NCBI RefSeq assembly: GCF_004341235.1
Contig: NZ_SLUP01000009.1
Span: forward strand, 204,604-268,603
From: Mariniflexile fucanivorans
GTDB taxonomy: Bacteria; Bacteroidota; Bacteroidia; Flavobacteriales; Flavobacteriaceae
DNA: 64,000 bases
Reading direction: 5' to 3'
The position numbers were made by a program, and so were the translations under genes. Each line of letters starts with the position of its first letter. Positions within the stretch are counted from its first letter, which is position 1. Positions 7,783-17,255 of this stretch are shown here, one piece after another. The notes beneath the pieces were generated by a model. That model was not told the origin of the DNA. It ran no database searches and saw nothing but the letters and a program-made list of their open reading frames with translations.

Positions 7783-10700
7783 TTATTTTTCAACCGTTAT
7801 CCATTGTCCTTTTGTTCTTACTAAAAAGTCGTTATCATACATCGCTTCTGCTTGAATCCCAGGTAAATAATAGGTTCCCAAATAGGATGCATTTAACATT
7901 ACATTAAATGTTTTAGTATTATATTTTCCTTTTTGTGATAAATCGAAATAGAAATTCACACGGTCGTCGCGTATGTCTGTATATCGTGCTTGACTTGTAA
8001 CAGTATCGCCAAAATCTGTAAAACGTGTATTTACAATTTCCCATCCTGAAGGGAAAATTTGAGTTAAAGCTACATTTTGTATATCATAATCTTTAAGATT
8101 GCTTACACTTACTGAAGCAACAAAATCTTGACCTTGCTGTAATTTTGAAATATCAATCTTATTCCCTTTTAAGTCCTTATAAATCACAGAAACACTTAAC
8201 CCACGTTGTTCGGCTATTTCTTCACCTAAAGGTAATTTGCCAGAGTTTAAAACTCGTACATACACCACATTGTCTTTGTTATTTGTGAAGGTTAGCGCAT
8301 TGTTGCCTTCAATAATTTTTAAAGAACGTTGCGCAATAGCACTTTTAGACGTTATCGTTTCTATTTTTCCATTTAAGGTATAGCTTACGCTTAATGCTTT
8401 ACCACCGTTTGCTTTTACCATTTTAGCCATGGCTAATAAACTATAGGCAGTGGTTTGAGTACTCATCCATCTATCGCTGGATAAATCTTTTGCAATGGTT
8501 TCAGCAAGTTCGCGCATTTTAGAACTTTTGGTAAGCACCATCGTTTCTAAAGCCATCGCTCTATTTCTGTCAACCGAACCATACGAGTAATAATTATATT
8601 TTTGTGGTTGAAAATTGATATTTGCCTTTTGCGAAATTTGAGTACTTGCTTCCTTCTGTCCTGCTAAAGCATAGGCTGCTGCAAGTCGCCATTTGCCTTC
8701 ATTGGATATTTCGGTAAACTCACGTAATCGGTTCATGGCTGCTAAATCGGCATTTCCAGCTAATGCCAAGGTGTATAATCTGTAAGCTTGTGCCAAATCG
8801 GAATTATAACTTCTATAACTTGGACGCCAATCTCTAGCAGCTTGCTTTTGGTAACGCAACCAATTCGTTTTAAAAGTTAAAGGTAAAACAAAGCCTTTCT
8901 TTTCGGCCTCCAGCATGAAATGACCAATGTAACTTGTAGACCAATCATCGGCAGTTGTTTCACCCATCCAATAACTCATACCACCGTTTGGTTGTTGAAA
9001 ATGTCCTAAACGTGTAATGCCGTTTTTAATATTACTTTCAATCGCTTGTTTTTTATCATACGTTAAATCGAAAATATCATTTAAAAATAACTGCGGAAAC
9101 ACGCTAGACGTTGTTTGTTCTGCACACCCATGAGGATATTGAATTAAATATTCCAATCGGCGAGTAAAATCCATTGGAGGTAAAGTTGAAAATTCTATGG
9201 TTGCCGAATTTGTTCCTGTTACTCCAAAGGTTGAAAAATCAAGCGTTTCGTTGGCATTCGCATTTAATGTTTCATCAAGCGATTTAGATGTTATTGGATT
9301 AGGATTCACCACATCCAATTCTACTTTGTAAGTGGATTTTTCACCATTCCCAGTCGCAATAACTTCCACCGTATTGATGCCTTTTGCTTTGCTTACATCC
9401 AATTCAAAATAGGTTATTTCTTCATCAGGTCTGGCAAATGACAGATTTTTTATTTTCTCCCCAATTATGGAAATTCCATTGCTTAATTTCAGACTAATGG
9501 TTACGTTTTTCACTTTGTTTTCCATCGCAAAAACAGTCACTGGGAGTGTTACTTTTTCACCTGGGCTTAATTTCCGCGGAAGCGTTGCCAATACCATTAA
9601 TGGTTTTTTAACCTCAACCGATTTGTCGGTGCTTCCATAGGCTTTGGTGGTTGGGTTTCCAGCAATCACCATCGTTCTTACAGCACCAATATAATTCGGT
9701 AATTTGATGTTGTGTTTTTTTGTTTCACCTGCTTTTAATGTAAAAGGCCCCAAATAAGTAACAACAGGTTTAAAACGGTTTGCTTTTTTGTTTTTTCCTG
9801 CGGCAGCACTACCATCGCCACCAATAGCAAATACTTGATCTATGCTACCAGAATATGCCCCAATAACATCATCAAAAACATCCCAAGTTTTTACACCTAA
9901 AGCTTCACGTGCATAAAATTCATCCCAAGCATTTGGTGTTTTAAAACGTGTTAAGTCTAATAAACCTTCTTCAACCACAGCAACGGTATAGGTCATCGCT
10001 TTTTTGTTTTTTTCTGAAACATACACATCAAAAGCCTGTTCTGGACGTAATACTTCAGGCATTTTTATTTGAGGTTGTAATATGGTGCTTGGGTCTTCAA
10101 CCATAAGCGGAATAATGCCATATAGGCGAATGGGTAAATCGTTTGCTGTGATGGCATGTGGTTGTAATAATGAAATATTGATGAATACGTTTGGTGCCAT
10201 TTCTGAAGTTACAGGAATTTCAACAGTCGTTTCACCTTGTCGGGTTTTTACCCATTTGAAACTTAAAACTTCAGTACCATTTTCAACACTTACCAAGGCA
10301 CGACCTTCACTACCCGATTTGAATTTAATTTTAGCTGTTTCTCCAACATTATACTGTTCTTTATCTGCTGAAAAAACCAACATTTTTGCGGCTTCTTTAT
10401 CGCCTGCAGGCACATACCAATTTTTATAAAAATAGGCGGTTTGCCCTGTGGCATGACCACTTTCAGTATCTGTAACTCGTATTAAATAGCGACCACGTTG
10501 GTTTTCTGGGATATTTAATTTGAAACTTGCTTTTCCGTTAGCATCGGTATTTACTTTAGTGTCGTAAAATGGTTTATGGTAGCTGCTTGATACGTAGCTA
10601 GACAGATTATCATAAGATGAATTCCACCACCAGCGCCATTCAATTTTATACACTTTAACCTCAACATTATTGCGTTTTACGGGTTTGCCATTGGCATTAA

Positions 10701-13347
10701 CCACAACCACATCAAAAGTTTGATTTTCATCTGTAAAGAATGATCCATAATCATTGCCTTTAGGAGCACGCAATCCAACAAACGATTCGTAGGGTGCATA
10801 TTGTTTAGTGAAAGCATCCATAGAGAAATCACCACCATTTTCGAAAGCTCGGGCTAAAAACTGAACATTCAACATGCCCGGAGCATTTTTGCTGATTTCT
10901 AATTTTTTATCAATTTTTGCTAAACCATCTGCATCAACAGTGCCTTCAAATACTGTGATTTCTTCAGTCTCAAATTGTTTTGTTGGGTCATTAAAAACGT
11001 AGCCTTTGTAGTTTTTAAAGGATGTTGTAGCGCTACTAAATTTCGCTTTTATCTCCGCTTTTAAATTTTTACCGGGCGCACCATGAAGCCATTTCACATC
11101 TAAAGTTCCTTTTAATGGCTCTTTTTTAGTAAGAATTTCGTTTTCAAAATCAATCTTTATTTTTAAGCGATTGGGTTTAACAGTTTCAATTTTTAAATCT
11201 TTGTAAAATGTTGCGCCTCCAAGAGACACTTTAGCTTTGTAATTTCCTGTTTTATCTTCGGAAGCCGTTGGAACCGTAAATTTGTAGAAATTATTAACGG
11301 TGTAACTTGTTACATTTTTATAGACTAGTTTACCATAAGGATCTGTAATTTCCATTTTAACGGGATGTCCTTTTGGTAAGGGGTTGGCAAAATCGTTTAA
11401 AATAAACGTTAAATGAAGTGTGTCTCCAGGTCGCCAAACACCACGTTCACCATAAATGTAGCCTTTAAGTCCGCGTTGTAATTTGTTACCTGAAACATCG
11501 AATTTACTTAACGATAGCGAGTTACCATCTGCAAGTTTTATGTAGGTTTTATTTTTGCCTTTAGAAACAATGGCAAATGCAGCGTTTTTATTTAAATCAA
11601 TCAAGATTAATCCATCATTATCAGTTACGGCGCTAGCTATTTCTTGTTGTTGAAAATTGTAAAGTTTAACAGTAGCACTCGCCTCTGGATCGGTAGTTAG
11701 TATGTTGGTAACTGCAAAATAATATGAATTATTTGCGCCTTGTTTTACAACAACCCCAATATTTGAAGCTAATAAATTTTGAGATACTACTTTAGATTCG
11801 TTGTAGTACGCATCATGGCACGGGTTGTTTTCTTCACGCCAGTTATAGCTGTAATTTTTGTAGCGATAGGTTAAGTTATCCCAATAGGCTTCTTCGCGCA
11901 ATTCTTCATCTTCTGGTGTGGTGCTTTCGGTATAATCTTCTTCAATGTATTCATCTTCATAATAACCCTCTTCTTCGTTTTCAGAGTTTGAAATAGTTGT
12001 GTTTCCATCACAATTATATAAAGAATAGTCTTTGTTAAAACTTAATTCTACACGGTAAATAGCACCCGGATCTGCTTTGAAAAATTTAGATAAATCAATG
12101 CTATAAGCTTTCCATTTTCCTGTGTTTTCTACTTCAGATTGTAGTTGAATGGTTTGTTTTGCAATACGGCGACCAACTTGTCTAACATTATAAGAATTAG
12201 CAGCATTCAAATCATTATCCTGTAAAAACTGAAGCACATTATCTTCAAAAATTTTAATGATTCTAACATCAACTGCTTTTAAATTAACCGCTTCAAAATT
12301 GAACTTTAGTTCTTGTGAATTTGGCAAAATAGTACCATTCGTTAGTAATTTTACCTGAGGCTTTAATTCTTCAAAAGCAATAAGCTCAGAAAACGGTTTT
12401 TTAAGTTTGAAACCATCGGTATTGGCGATTCCTTGAAATATATCAACCTGTATATTACCTGTTAATCTGCTATCTGGATATATTTTTAACACATTCCCAT
12501 CTATCACATATTTTGGGTTTTTCACACCTTGAAGCGTTACCAAACCATCAAAATTTTGTTGTTTTTTTAAAGGATCGGAAAAGTTAATGGATAAACATTG
12601 CTCGGGTGCGTGGATCACTTCCACATTTACAATGGTGAAATTGTTAATACCCGGTATAAACACTTTGTTTTCGCCTTGGTTATCTGCTTTAATGGCACTA
12701 CCATCCCATTTTACTAAGACTTCACTATCATCAATTTTTCTGTGGATACTATCAATTTTAAACTCAAATATTCTGGAATGATCGTTTGCTTCGTTAAATG
12801 CAATGGATAATTTTTTATCAGCTTGAAACGCTTCCACTAATTTTTTGGCGTCTGTAAGCGAAATGACATCTGCCGAACGAAGTACCGCTTCTAAATATTG
12901 CCAATTTTTACTATACGATTGTAAATTATTGGTAACAATACTAAAATTTGGAGTAATGGTTTTAAACTGAAACGTGTATGTTTCAAAGTCTTTGGGTACT
13001 TTTTTATAAATCTCATCTAATTTTACTGTAACCGTATATTCGGTTGATGGTTCTAAATACTCATCGGGTATAAAAAGAAGTGCATGGTTGTTTGCAACGG
13101 TTAATTTACCTTCAATATGCGGTGTAACGGATACAATAGCTTCGGATATTTCTTTACCCATTTCCCACCCAGAAACTTCTTTAGCTAAACTTATTTCAAC
13201 GGGTTCTGCTACCGAAACCAAACCACTCGTAGTATAGCTTATATATTCCCTAAACTTGAATAAATTATCGGTTTCAACTTCTTTATCTTTACAAGAGATG
13301 GCTAATGTAACTAAGACTAAAACAGTGAAAAGTTTTTTTAATGACAT
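7783..13347 (-). CDS. Bacterial alpha-2-macroglobulin lipoprotein with thioester motif
   Basis: Giant lipoprotein of 1854 residues, somewhat longer than enterobacterial YfhM. The signal peptide ends in LAISC, giving lipid Cys19. Repeated macroglobulin beta-domains follow, with GERGVWRPGDTLHLTFILND near residue 630 and the bait-region/ANA domain pattern after 1100. The motif PHGCAEQ, with Cys at about residue 1408, is the internal thioester that captures proteases. An acidic, tyrosine-rich insertion (EEEGYYEDEYIEEDY) lies near residues 455-490. The protein would trap proteases that breach the outer membrane while PBP1C repairs the wall; pbpC is two genes downstream. The function is inferred from the family. 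Confidence 0.9.
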   Translation of the reverse strand: MSLKKLFTVLVLVTLAISCKDKEVETDNLFKFREYISYTTSGLVSVAEPVEISLAKEVSGWEMGKEISEAIVSVTPHIEGKLTVANNHALLFIPDEYLEPSTEYTVTVKLDEIYKKVPKDFETYTFQFKTITPNFSIVTNNLQSYSKNWQYLEAVLRSADVISLTDAKKLVEAFQADKKLSIAFNEANDHSRIFEFKIDSIHRKIDDSEVLVKWDGSAIKADNQGENKVFIPGINNFTIVNVEVIHAPEQCLSINFSDPLKKQQNFDGLVTLQGVKNPKYVIDGNVLKIYPDSRLTGNIQVDIFQGIANTDGFKLKKPFSELIAFEELKPQVKLLTNGTILPNSQELKFNFEAVNLKAVDVRIIKIFEDNVLQFLQDNDLNAANSYNVRQVGRRIAKQTIQLQSEVENTGKWKAYSIDLSKFFKADPGAIYRVELSFNKDYSLYNCDGNTTISNSENEEEGYYEDEYIEEDYTESTTPEDEELREEAYWDNLTYRYKNYSYNWREENNPCHDAYYNESKVVSQNLLASNIGVVVKQGANNSYYFAVTNILTTDPEASATVKLYNFQQQEIASAVTDNDGLILIDLNKNAAFAIVSKGKNKTYIKLADGNSLSLSKFDVSGNKLQRGLKGYIYGERGVWRPGDTLHLTFILNDFANPLPKGHPVKMEITDPYGKLVYKNVTSYTVNNFYKFTVPTASEDKTGNYKAKVSLGGATFYKDLKIETVKPNRLKIKIDFENEILTKKEPLKGTLDVKWLHGAPGKNLKAEIKAKFSSATTSFKNYKGYVFNDPTKQFETEEITVFEGTVDADGLAKIDKKLEISKNAPGMLNVQFLARAFENGGDFSMDAFTKQYAPYESFVGLRAPKGNDYGSFFTDENQTFDVVVVNANGKPVKRNNVEVKVYKIEWRWWWNSSYDNLSSYVSSSYHKPFYDTKVNTDANGKASFKLNIPENQRGRYLIRVTDTESGHATGQTAYFYKNWYVPAGDKEAAKMLVFSADKEQYNVGETAKIKFKSGSEGRALVSVENGTEVLSFKWVKTRQGETTVEIPVTSEMAPNVFINISLLQPHAITANDLPIRLYGIIPLMVEDPSTILQPQIKMPEVLRPEQAFDVYVSEKNKKAMTYTVAVVEEGLLDLTRFKTPNAWDEFYAREALGVKTWDVFDDVIGAYSGSIDQVFAIGGDGSAAAGKNKKANRFKPVVTYLGPFTLKAGETKKHNIKLPNYIGAVRTMVIAGNPTTKAYGSTDKSVEVKKPLMVLATLPRKLSPGEKVTLPVTVFAMENKVKNVTISLKLSNGISIIGEKIKNLSFARPDEEITYFELDVSKAKGINTVEVIATGNGEKSTYKVELDVVNPNPITSKSLDETLNANANETLDFSTFGVTGTNSATIEFSTLPPMDFTRRLEYLIQYPHGCAEQTTSSVFPQLFLNDIFDLTYDKKQAIESNIKNGITRLGHFQQPNGGMSYWMGETTADDWSTSYIGHFMLEAEKKGFVLPLTFKTNWLRYQKQAARDWRPSYRSYNSDLAQAYRLYTLALAGNADLAAMNRLREFTEISNEGKWRLAAAYALAGQKEASTQISQKANINFQPQKYNYYSYGSVDRNRAMALETMVLTKSSKMRELAETIAKDLSSDRWMSTQTTAYSLLAMAKMVKANGGKALSVSYTLNGKIETITSKSAIAQRSLKIIEGNNALTFTNNKDNVVYVRVLNSGKLPLGEEIAEQRGLSVSVIYKDLKGNKIDISKLQQGQDFVASVSVSNLKDYDIQNVALTQIFPSGWEIVNTRFTDFGDTVTSQARYTDIRDDRVNFYFDLSQKGKYNTKTFNVMLNASYLGTYYLPGIQAEAMYDNDFLVRTKGQWITVEK

Positions 13348-13694
13348 AGGTTGGAGGTATTTGATGAATGAAATTTACCAAAAATAAATTGTAGATATTT
13401 ACTTGCAGACAAAAGCACATTCAAAATTTGAAGTTTAGATGGTTTATTTGAAATTTTTCTTAAAGTTACATTTTTTAAAAAAGCGACAACAAAACAAAAT
13501 AACTATTTATTATAATTTTTAGGCAAGTGTAATTTTTATCGATGAATACAAATAGGCTATCATCATTAAATTGAACGTTTATTATGAGCTAAGCTATTTA
13601 TCATTATAACAGTAAATTATGCTTTATTTATGATTCTTACAGCAATATTTAAACCTTTTTAATAGTTTATAGTCTTAAGTATTACAGAGTTATA
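13348..13694. other. Divergent intergenic region, no gene seen
   Basis: About 350 very AT-rich bases separate the alpha-2-macroglobulin gene from the DUF1800 gene on the opposite strand. Promoters for both must lie here. A TAAATTTC element reading leftward near 13370 is a weak candidate -7 box. I see no open frame, tRNA or strong hairpin. Confidence 0.4.
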
Positions 13695-13727
13695 TTGGCT
13701 CGTATTCAACTTCTAAATAAATTAAAA

Positions 13728-15110
13728 ATGATGAACAAGAAACACATTCAACATTTATATTGGCGAGTTGGTTTTGGTATGACACCACAGCAACTTCATG
13801 CTATTTCCAAACTAGAGAAAAAACAGGTAGTTGATACTATTTTCAAAGCTTCTAAAAAAATAACACCATTACAAGTTGATATAGCAGAGTTGGAATCTTT
13901 AATGACTGGTTCTGCTGAAAGCATGAAAAAAAGCATCAAGGATTTTCAAAGTTTAAGTAGAGAAAAAACCAGAGAATTAAACATCGCTTGGATTGATAGA
14001 CTAACCGATTCTGAAGAACAATTAAGAGAAAAAACAACCTTGTTTTGGGCAAATCACTTTGTTTGCGAAGACAATAATTTTATTTATACCCAAAAATTTC
14101 ATAACACCTTACGAACACATGCTTTAGGTAATTTTAAAGATTTTGTTATAGCCATTTCAAAGGAAGCAGCTATGACTAAATATTTAAACACCAAACAAAA
14201 TAAAAAACAAACACCCAACGAGAATTTTGCCAGAGAACTCATGGAATTATTTACTCTAGGTGTTGGTAATTATACCGAGGAAGATATTAAAGAAAGTGCC
14301 CGAGCTTTTACAGGTTATAGTCATGATTTAAAAGGCGATTTTGTATTTAGAGAACGCCAACACGATGATGGTTTAAAAACTTTTTTTGGTAAAACGGGCC
14401 ATTTTAATGGCGACCAAATCATTGATATTATATTAGAAAATAAGCAATGTGCCCAATATATTTGCCAAAAAATATACCGCTATTTTGTTAATGATACTTT
14501 GGATGAAACTCATGTAAACCAAATGGTAGATGTGTTTCATTCCGATTATAACATCGAAAAACTGATGCGTTTTGTATTCCTTTCCGATTGGTTTTACGAT
14601 GAAAAAAATATTGGCACAAAAATAAAATCGCCCATTGAGTTTTTAGTAGGTATTAAAACGATGGTTCCTTTAGAGTTTAATAACCCCAAACAACTCTTAT
14701 ATCTTCAAAAATTATTAGGCCAGACCTTGTTAGATCCACCAAATGTAGCCGGTTGGAAAGGTGGCAGAAGCTGGATAGATAGCAATACCATTGTTTTACG
14801 CTTAAAGCTTCCTTCGTTGTTGCTTAATAATGCCTACATTTCTAAAGCTAAAGAAGGTGAAACCGATAAAACGGCCGATTTACAAAAAGCCGTTTTCAAA
14901 AAGAAGTTTGGTAAACGTTTCAGCACCTCAGCCAATTGGGGTTATTTCAACAGTCAATTTAAAGATGTCGCTATTAGTGACATGGAAAATTACTTGTTAG
15001 TAAGCCATATGAACGAAAGTGCGAGCAAGTACTTAAATTCATTAGCTAAAGTTTCTAAGCAAGAATATTGTGTACAACTTATGTCGTTACCCGAATATCA
15101 AATGTGTTAA
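13728..15110 (+). CDS. DUF1800 domain protein
   Basis: Protein of 460 residues. I prefer the ATG at 13728 (MMNKKHIQHLYWRVGFG) to an upstream TTG at 13695. Family hallmarks are the N-terminal LYWRVGFGMTPQQL, then LREKTTLFWANHFVC, NENFARELMELFTLGVGNYTE, ARAFTGY, a DDG..FFGKTG segment and LLDPPNVAGWKGGRSWID. No signal peptide is obvious. DUF1800 genes are almost always next to DUF1501 genes, as here (two bases between stop and start). The biochemical role is unknown; large-scale roles in surface or secreted-product metabolism have been proposed. Confidence is high for the family and low for any function. Confidence 0.85.
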   Translation: MMNKKHIQHLYWRVGFGMTPQQLHAISKLEKKQVVDTIFKASKKITPLQVDIAELESLMTGSAESMKKSIKDFQSLSREKTRELNIAWIDRLTDSEEQLREKTTLFWANHFVCEDNNFIYTQKFHNTLRTHALGNFKDFVIAISKEAAMTKYLNTKQNKKQTPNENFARELMELFTLGVGNYTEEDIKESARAFTGYSHDLKGDFVFRERQHDDGLKTFFGKTGHFNGDQIIDIILENKQCAQYICQKIYRYFVNDTLDETHVNQMVDVFHSDYNIEKLMRFVFLSDWFYDEKNIGTKIKSPIEFLVGIKTMVPLEFNNPKQLLYLQKLLGQTLLDPPNVAGWKGGRSWIDSNTIVLRLKLPSLLLNNAYISKAKEGETDKTADLQKAVFKKKFGKRFSTSANWGYFNSQFKDVAISDMENYLLVSHMNESASKYLNSLAKVSKQEYCVQLMSLPEYQMC

Positions 15111-15112
15111 TT

Positions 15113-16297
15113 ATGGACAGAAGACATTTTATAAAAAACTCAACGCTAGCTAGTAGCTTATTTTTTGTTCCTAGTTTCGTGAAGGCGTTTGAACAAGTTG
15201 CTAGTAGCACTTTAGGCTACAAACGCTTGGTGATTATTCAACTTTCTGGCGGAAATGATGGATTAAATACCGTGATTCCTTTTAGAAATGATTTGTATTA
15301 TAAAGCACGCCCAACATTAGGAATTCAAAAAAATAATGTGATTCAATTAACGGATGAAATCGGGTTAAATCCCAGTTTGTTGCCTTTAAAACGTTTGTAC
15401 GATAATGGGTATTTATCCATCATCAACAACGTAGGGTATCCAAACCCAAACCGTTCACATTTTAGGTCGATGGATATTTGGCAAACAGCAACCGATTCCA
15501 ATAAATATTCGCAAAGCGGATGGATAGGACGCTATTTAGATAACTACGGAAAACAACCTTATAGTGCTATTGAGATAGATGAAAGTTTATCATTAGCCAT
15601 GAAAGGTGAAAACTTAAATGCCATTGCAACACAAGATGCCAAAGCTTTTTATAATTTATCGAAAGACCCGTTTTTCAAAAATATTCATAATCAATATGAA
15701 CATTTGAATGAGCATAATTTAGGGTATTTGTACAAATCGATGATTGAAGCAGAATCTTCAGCAAAATACATTTATGAAACCAGCAAAACCGTTTCTTCAA
15801 CCAAAGAATATCCAAATAATAAGTTCGGCAACCAATTAAAAACCACCGCGCAGTTTATTAATTCTGGATTGGAAACCAAGGTGTTTTATAGTTCTTTAAA
15901 TGGTTTTGATACGCATGCAAATCAAATAAACACTCAAAAGCGCTTATTAAATATATATGCTGAAAGTATCGAAGCGTTTGTTCAAGATTTGAAAGACAAC
16001 AACACGTTTAAAGACACTTTAATTTTAACCTTTTCGGAATTTGGGCGTCGTGTTAACCAAAATGCGAGTGTTGGAACTGACCACGGAACTGCAAATAATG
16101 TATTTATTATTGGCGACCAATTGAAGAAACAAGGTGTGTACAATAATTTAGCTAGTTTAAATGATTTAGATGCTAATGGCGATTTAAAATTCGAGATAGA
16201 TTTTAGAACTATTTACGCCACCGTTTTAAACAAATGGTTGGAAGTAAATGATGAAAAAATATTGAATAAAAGTTTTAAACAGTTAGATTTTATTTAA
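15113..16297 (+). CDS. DUF1501 domain protein with twin-arginine signal
   Basis: Protein of 394 residues. The ATG at 15113 is chosen because it begins MDRRHFIKNSTLASSLFF, a twin-arginine export signal; an upstream in-frame start would bury it. The body has the DUF1501 alkaline-phosphatase-like elements RLVIIQLSGGNDGLNTVIP, NNVGYPNPNRSHFRSMDIWQ, NGFDTHANQ, LTFSEFGRRV and GTDHGTANNVFI with metal-ligand-like Asp and His residues. This suggests a periplasmic hydrolase of the sulfatase/phosphatase superfamily. It is translated directly after the DUF1800 gene, and the two probably act together. Confidence 0.85.
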   Translation: MDRRHFIKNSTLASSLFFVPSFVKAFEQVASSTLGYKRLVIIQLSGGNDGLNTVIPFRNDLYYKARPTLGIQKNNVIQLTDEIGLNPSLLPLKRLYDNGYLSIINNVGYPNPNRSHFRSMDIWQTATDSNKYSQSGWIGRYLDNYGKQPYSAIEIDESLSLAMKGENLNAIATQDAKAFYNLSKDPFFKNIHNQYEHLNEHNLGYLYKSMIEAESSAKYIYETSKTVSSTKEYPNNKFGNQLKTTAQFINSGLETKVFYSSLNGFDTHANQINTQKRLLNIYAESIEAFVQDLKDNNTFKDTLILTFSEFGRRVNQNASVGTDHGTANNVFIIGDQLKKQGVYNNLASLNDLDANGDLKFEIDFRTIYATVLNKWLEVNDEKILNKSFKQLDFI

Positions 16298-16369
16298 CAT
16301 CGCAAAACACCGTTTATTGTTTGTAACTATATACAGTTTTTGGCTAATTTCATACTAAAAAAGTATAGA

Positions 16370-16813
16370 TTATCTTTTAAAATTAATTTTTGAATTTGGA
16401 GTACTCGTATTATAAATCGTTAGATTTGTAGTACTAATCGCGTCTATTACTAAAATTTGGGTTGCGATTGAATCTTCATCTTGTGCAACTATTTGTTTGC
16501 CATCTGCACTTAATATATAATTGTAAGCATCAGTCCCGCTTGCAACACAGTTATTATCCCCATCTAGTGTATAAATATTAGTAAGCAATGTGCCATCAAT
16601 TAAAAAATTATAATACGATTTTTGAGTACAGGAATCTAATATCTCGATAGTTGATGGGGTAGTAGAAACATCTTCAATGGTTTCTGCAAACCATTTATTA
16701 CTTAAAAGTTCGGAAACTGTAAGTTCTGGATCATCATCGTTTGAACATGAAGGTAATGAAACCATTAATAGTAATACAATAATTAGTTTGTAATTTTTTA
16801 GTAGTGTTTTCAT
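16370..16813 (-). CDS. Small lipocalin-like surface lipoprotein
   Basis: Lipoprotein of 147 residues with lipobox SLPSC followed by SNDDDPE. An acidic run directly after the lipid Cys is the known export signal for surface display in Bacteroidota. The mature part starts LLSNKWFAETIED and alternates short beta-strand patterns, ending ITSTTNLTIYN-like strands, as in the small lipocalin-like families of this phylum. No enzyme motif is seen. It has two Cys in the mature domain that could pair. A perfect 10-bp direct repeat lies upstream at 16887-16917. Function unknown. Confidence 0.6.
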   Translation of the reverse strand: MKTLLKNYKLIIVLLLMVSLPSCSNDDDPELTVSELLSNKWFAETIEDVSTTPSTIEILDSCTQKSYYNFLIDGTLLTNIYTLDGDNNCVASGTDAYNYILSADGKQIVAQDEDSIATQILVIDAISTTNLTIYNTSTPNSKINFKR

Positions 16814-16886
16814 GTTTTTTTAGGTTTAAAGATTATGATATTAACATGGTTGCAAATTATAAGGCAATTAAGGAAGTTGATATTAT

Positions 16887-16917
16887 ATATGTAACAAAAG
16901 ATATCAGATATGTAACA
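16887..16917 (-). promoter_or_regulatory. Perfect direct repeat at 21-bp period upstream of the lipoprotein gene
   Basis: ATATGTAACA occurs at 16887-16896 and again at 16908-16917. The period of 21 bp equals two helical turns, so a dimeric regulator could touch the same DNA face at both. The pair lies about 75-105 bases before the lipoprotein start, just upstream of its candidate -7 element. The layout suits an activator of LytTR or AraC type; this is inference. Confidence 0.45.
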
Positions 16918-17107
16918 TTATTTTGCAAGTTAGAATAAAACAAACCTTTTATTCTCTATAGAAGATTTGTATTTCGGTGTTTTTTAAAAAAGTATAGAGT
17001 TATTTAAAAGAAAGTATTTCGTCTTGAATGAAGACTAAATATTATAAATTCTTAATAAAATCTTTAGGTATGTATTAATGTCAGATTTTTTTAAAATAAA
17101 GTAGGGA

Positions 17108-17157
17108 ATAAAAAAACCTTGCTTCAATGCCGAAACTGTATCGGGAGAAACAAGGTT
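17108..17157 (-). terminator. Leftward terminator with internal hairpin
   Basis: Read leftward, AACCTTG and CAAGGTT pair as an outer stem. An inner CCGA/TCGG hairpin sits between them, and a run of seven T follows. It lies about 100 bases beyond the stop of the AlbA_2-type gene. The internal hairpin is more than a simple terminator needs. Confidence 0.65.
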
Positions 17158-17255
17158 ATATCTTAATAAAGATTAATAGCACTACAAATATATGTTTTAT
17201 TTCGTGAGAAAAAAAGCGCCAAAGTTAATTTTAGGTTAAGTTAATTTAAATCCGA

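Larger units (their letters stand above)
16814..17255. other. Intergenic region with direct repeats and a leftward terminator
   Basis: About 440 bases without a gene between two leftward genes. They contain the presumed promoter of the small lipoprotein (near-consensus TATAATTTG reading leftward around 16848-16858), the 21-bp-period direct repeat at 16887-16917 and a structured terminator at 17108-17157. I see nothing else in it. Confidence 0.5.

Noticed and set aside
10082..10429. 115-codon frame opposite the macroglobulin gene
   Set aside because: It lies wholly within a well-supported gene and has no recognisable protein character.
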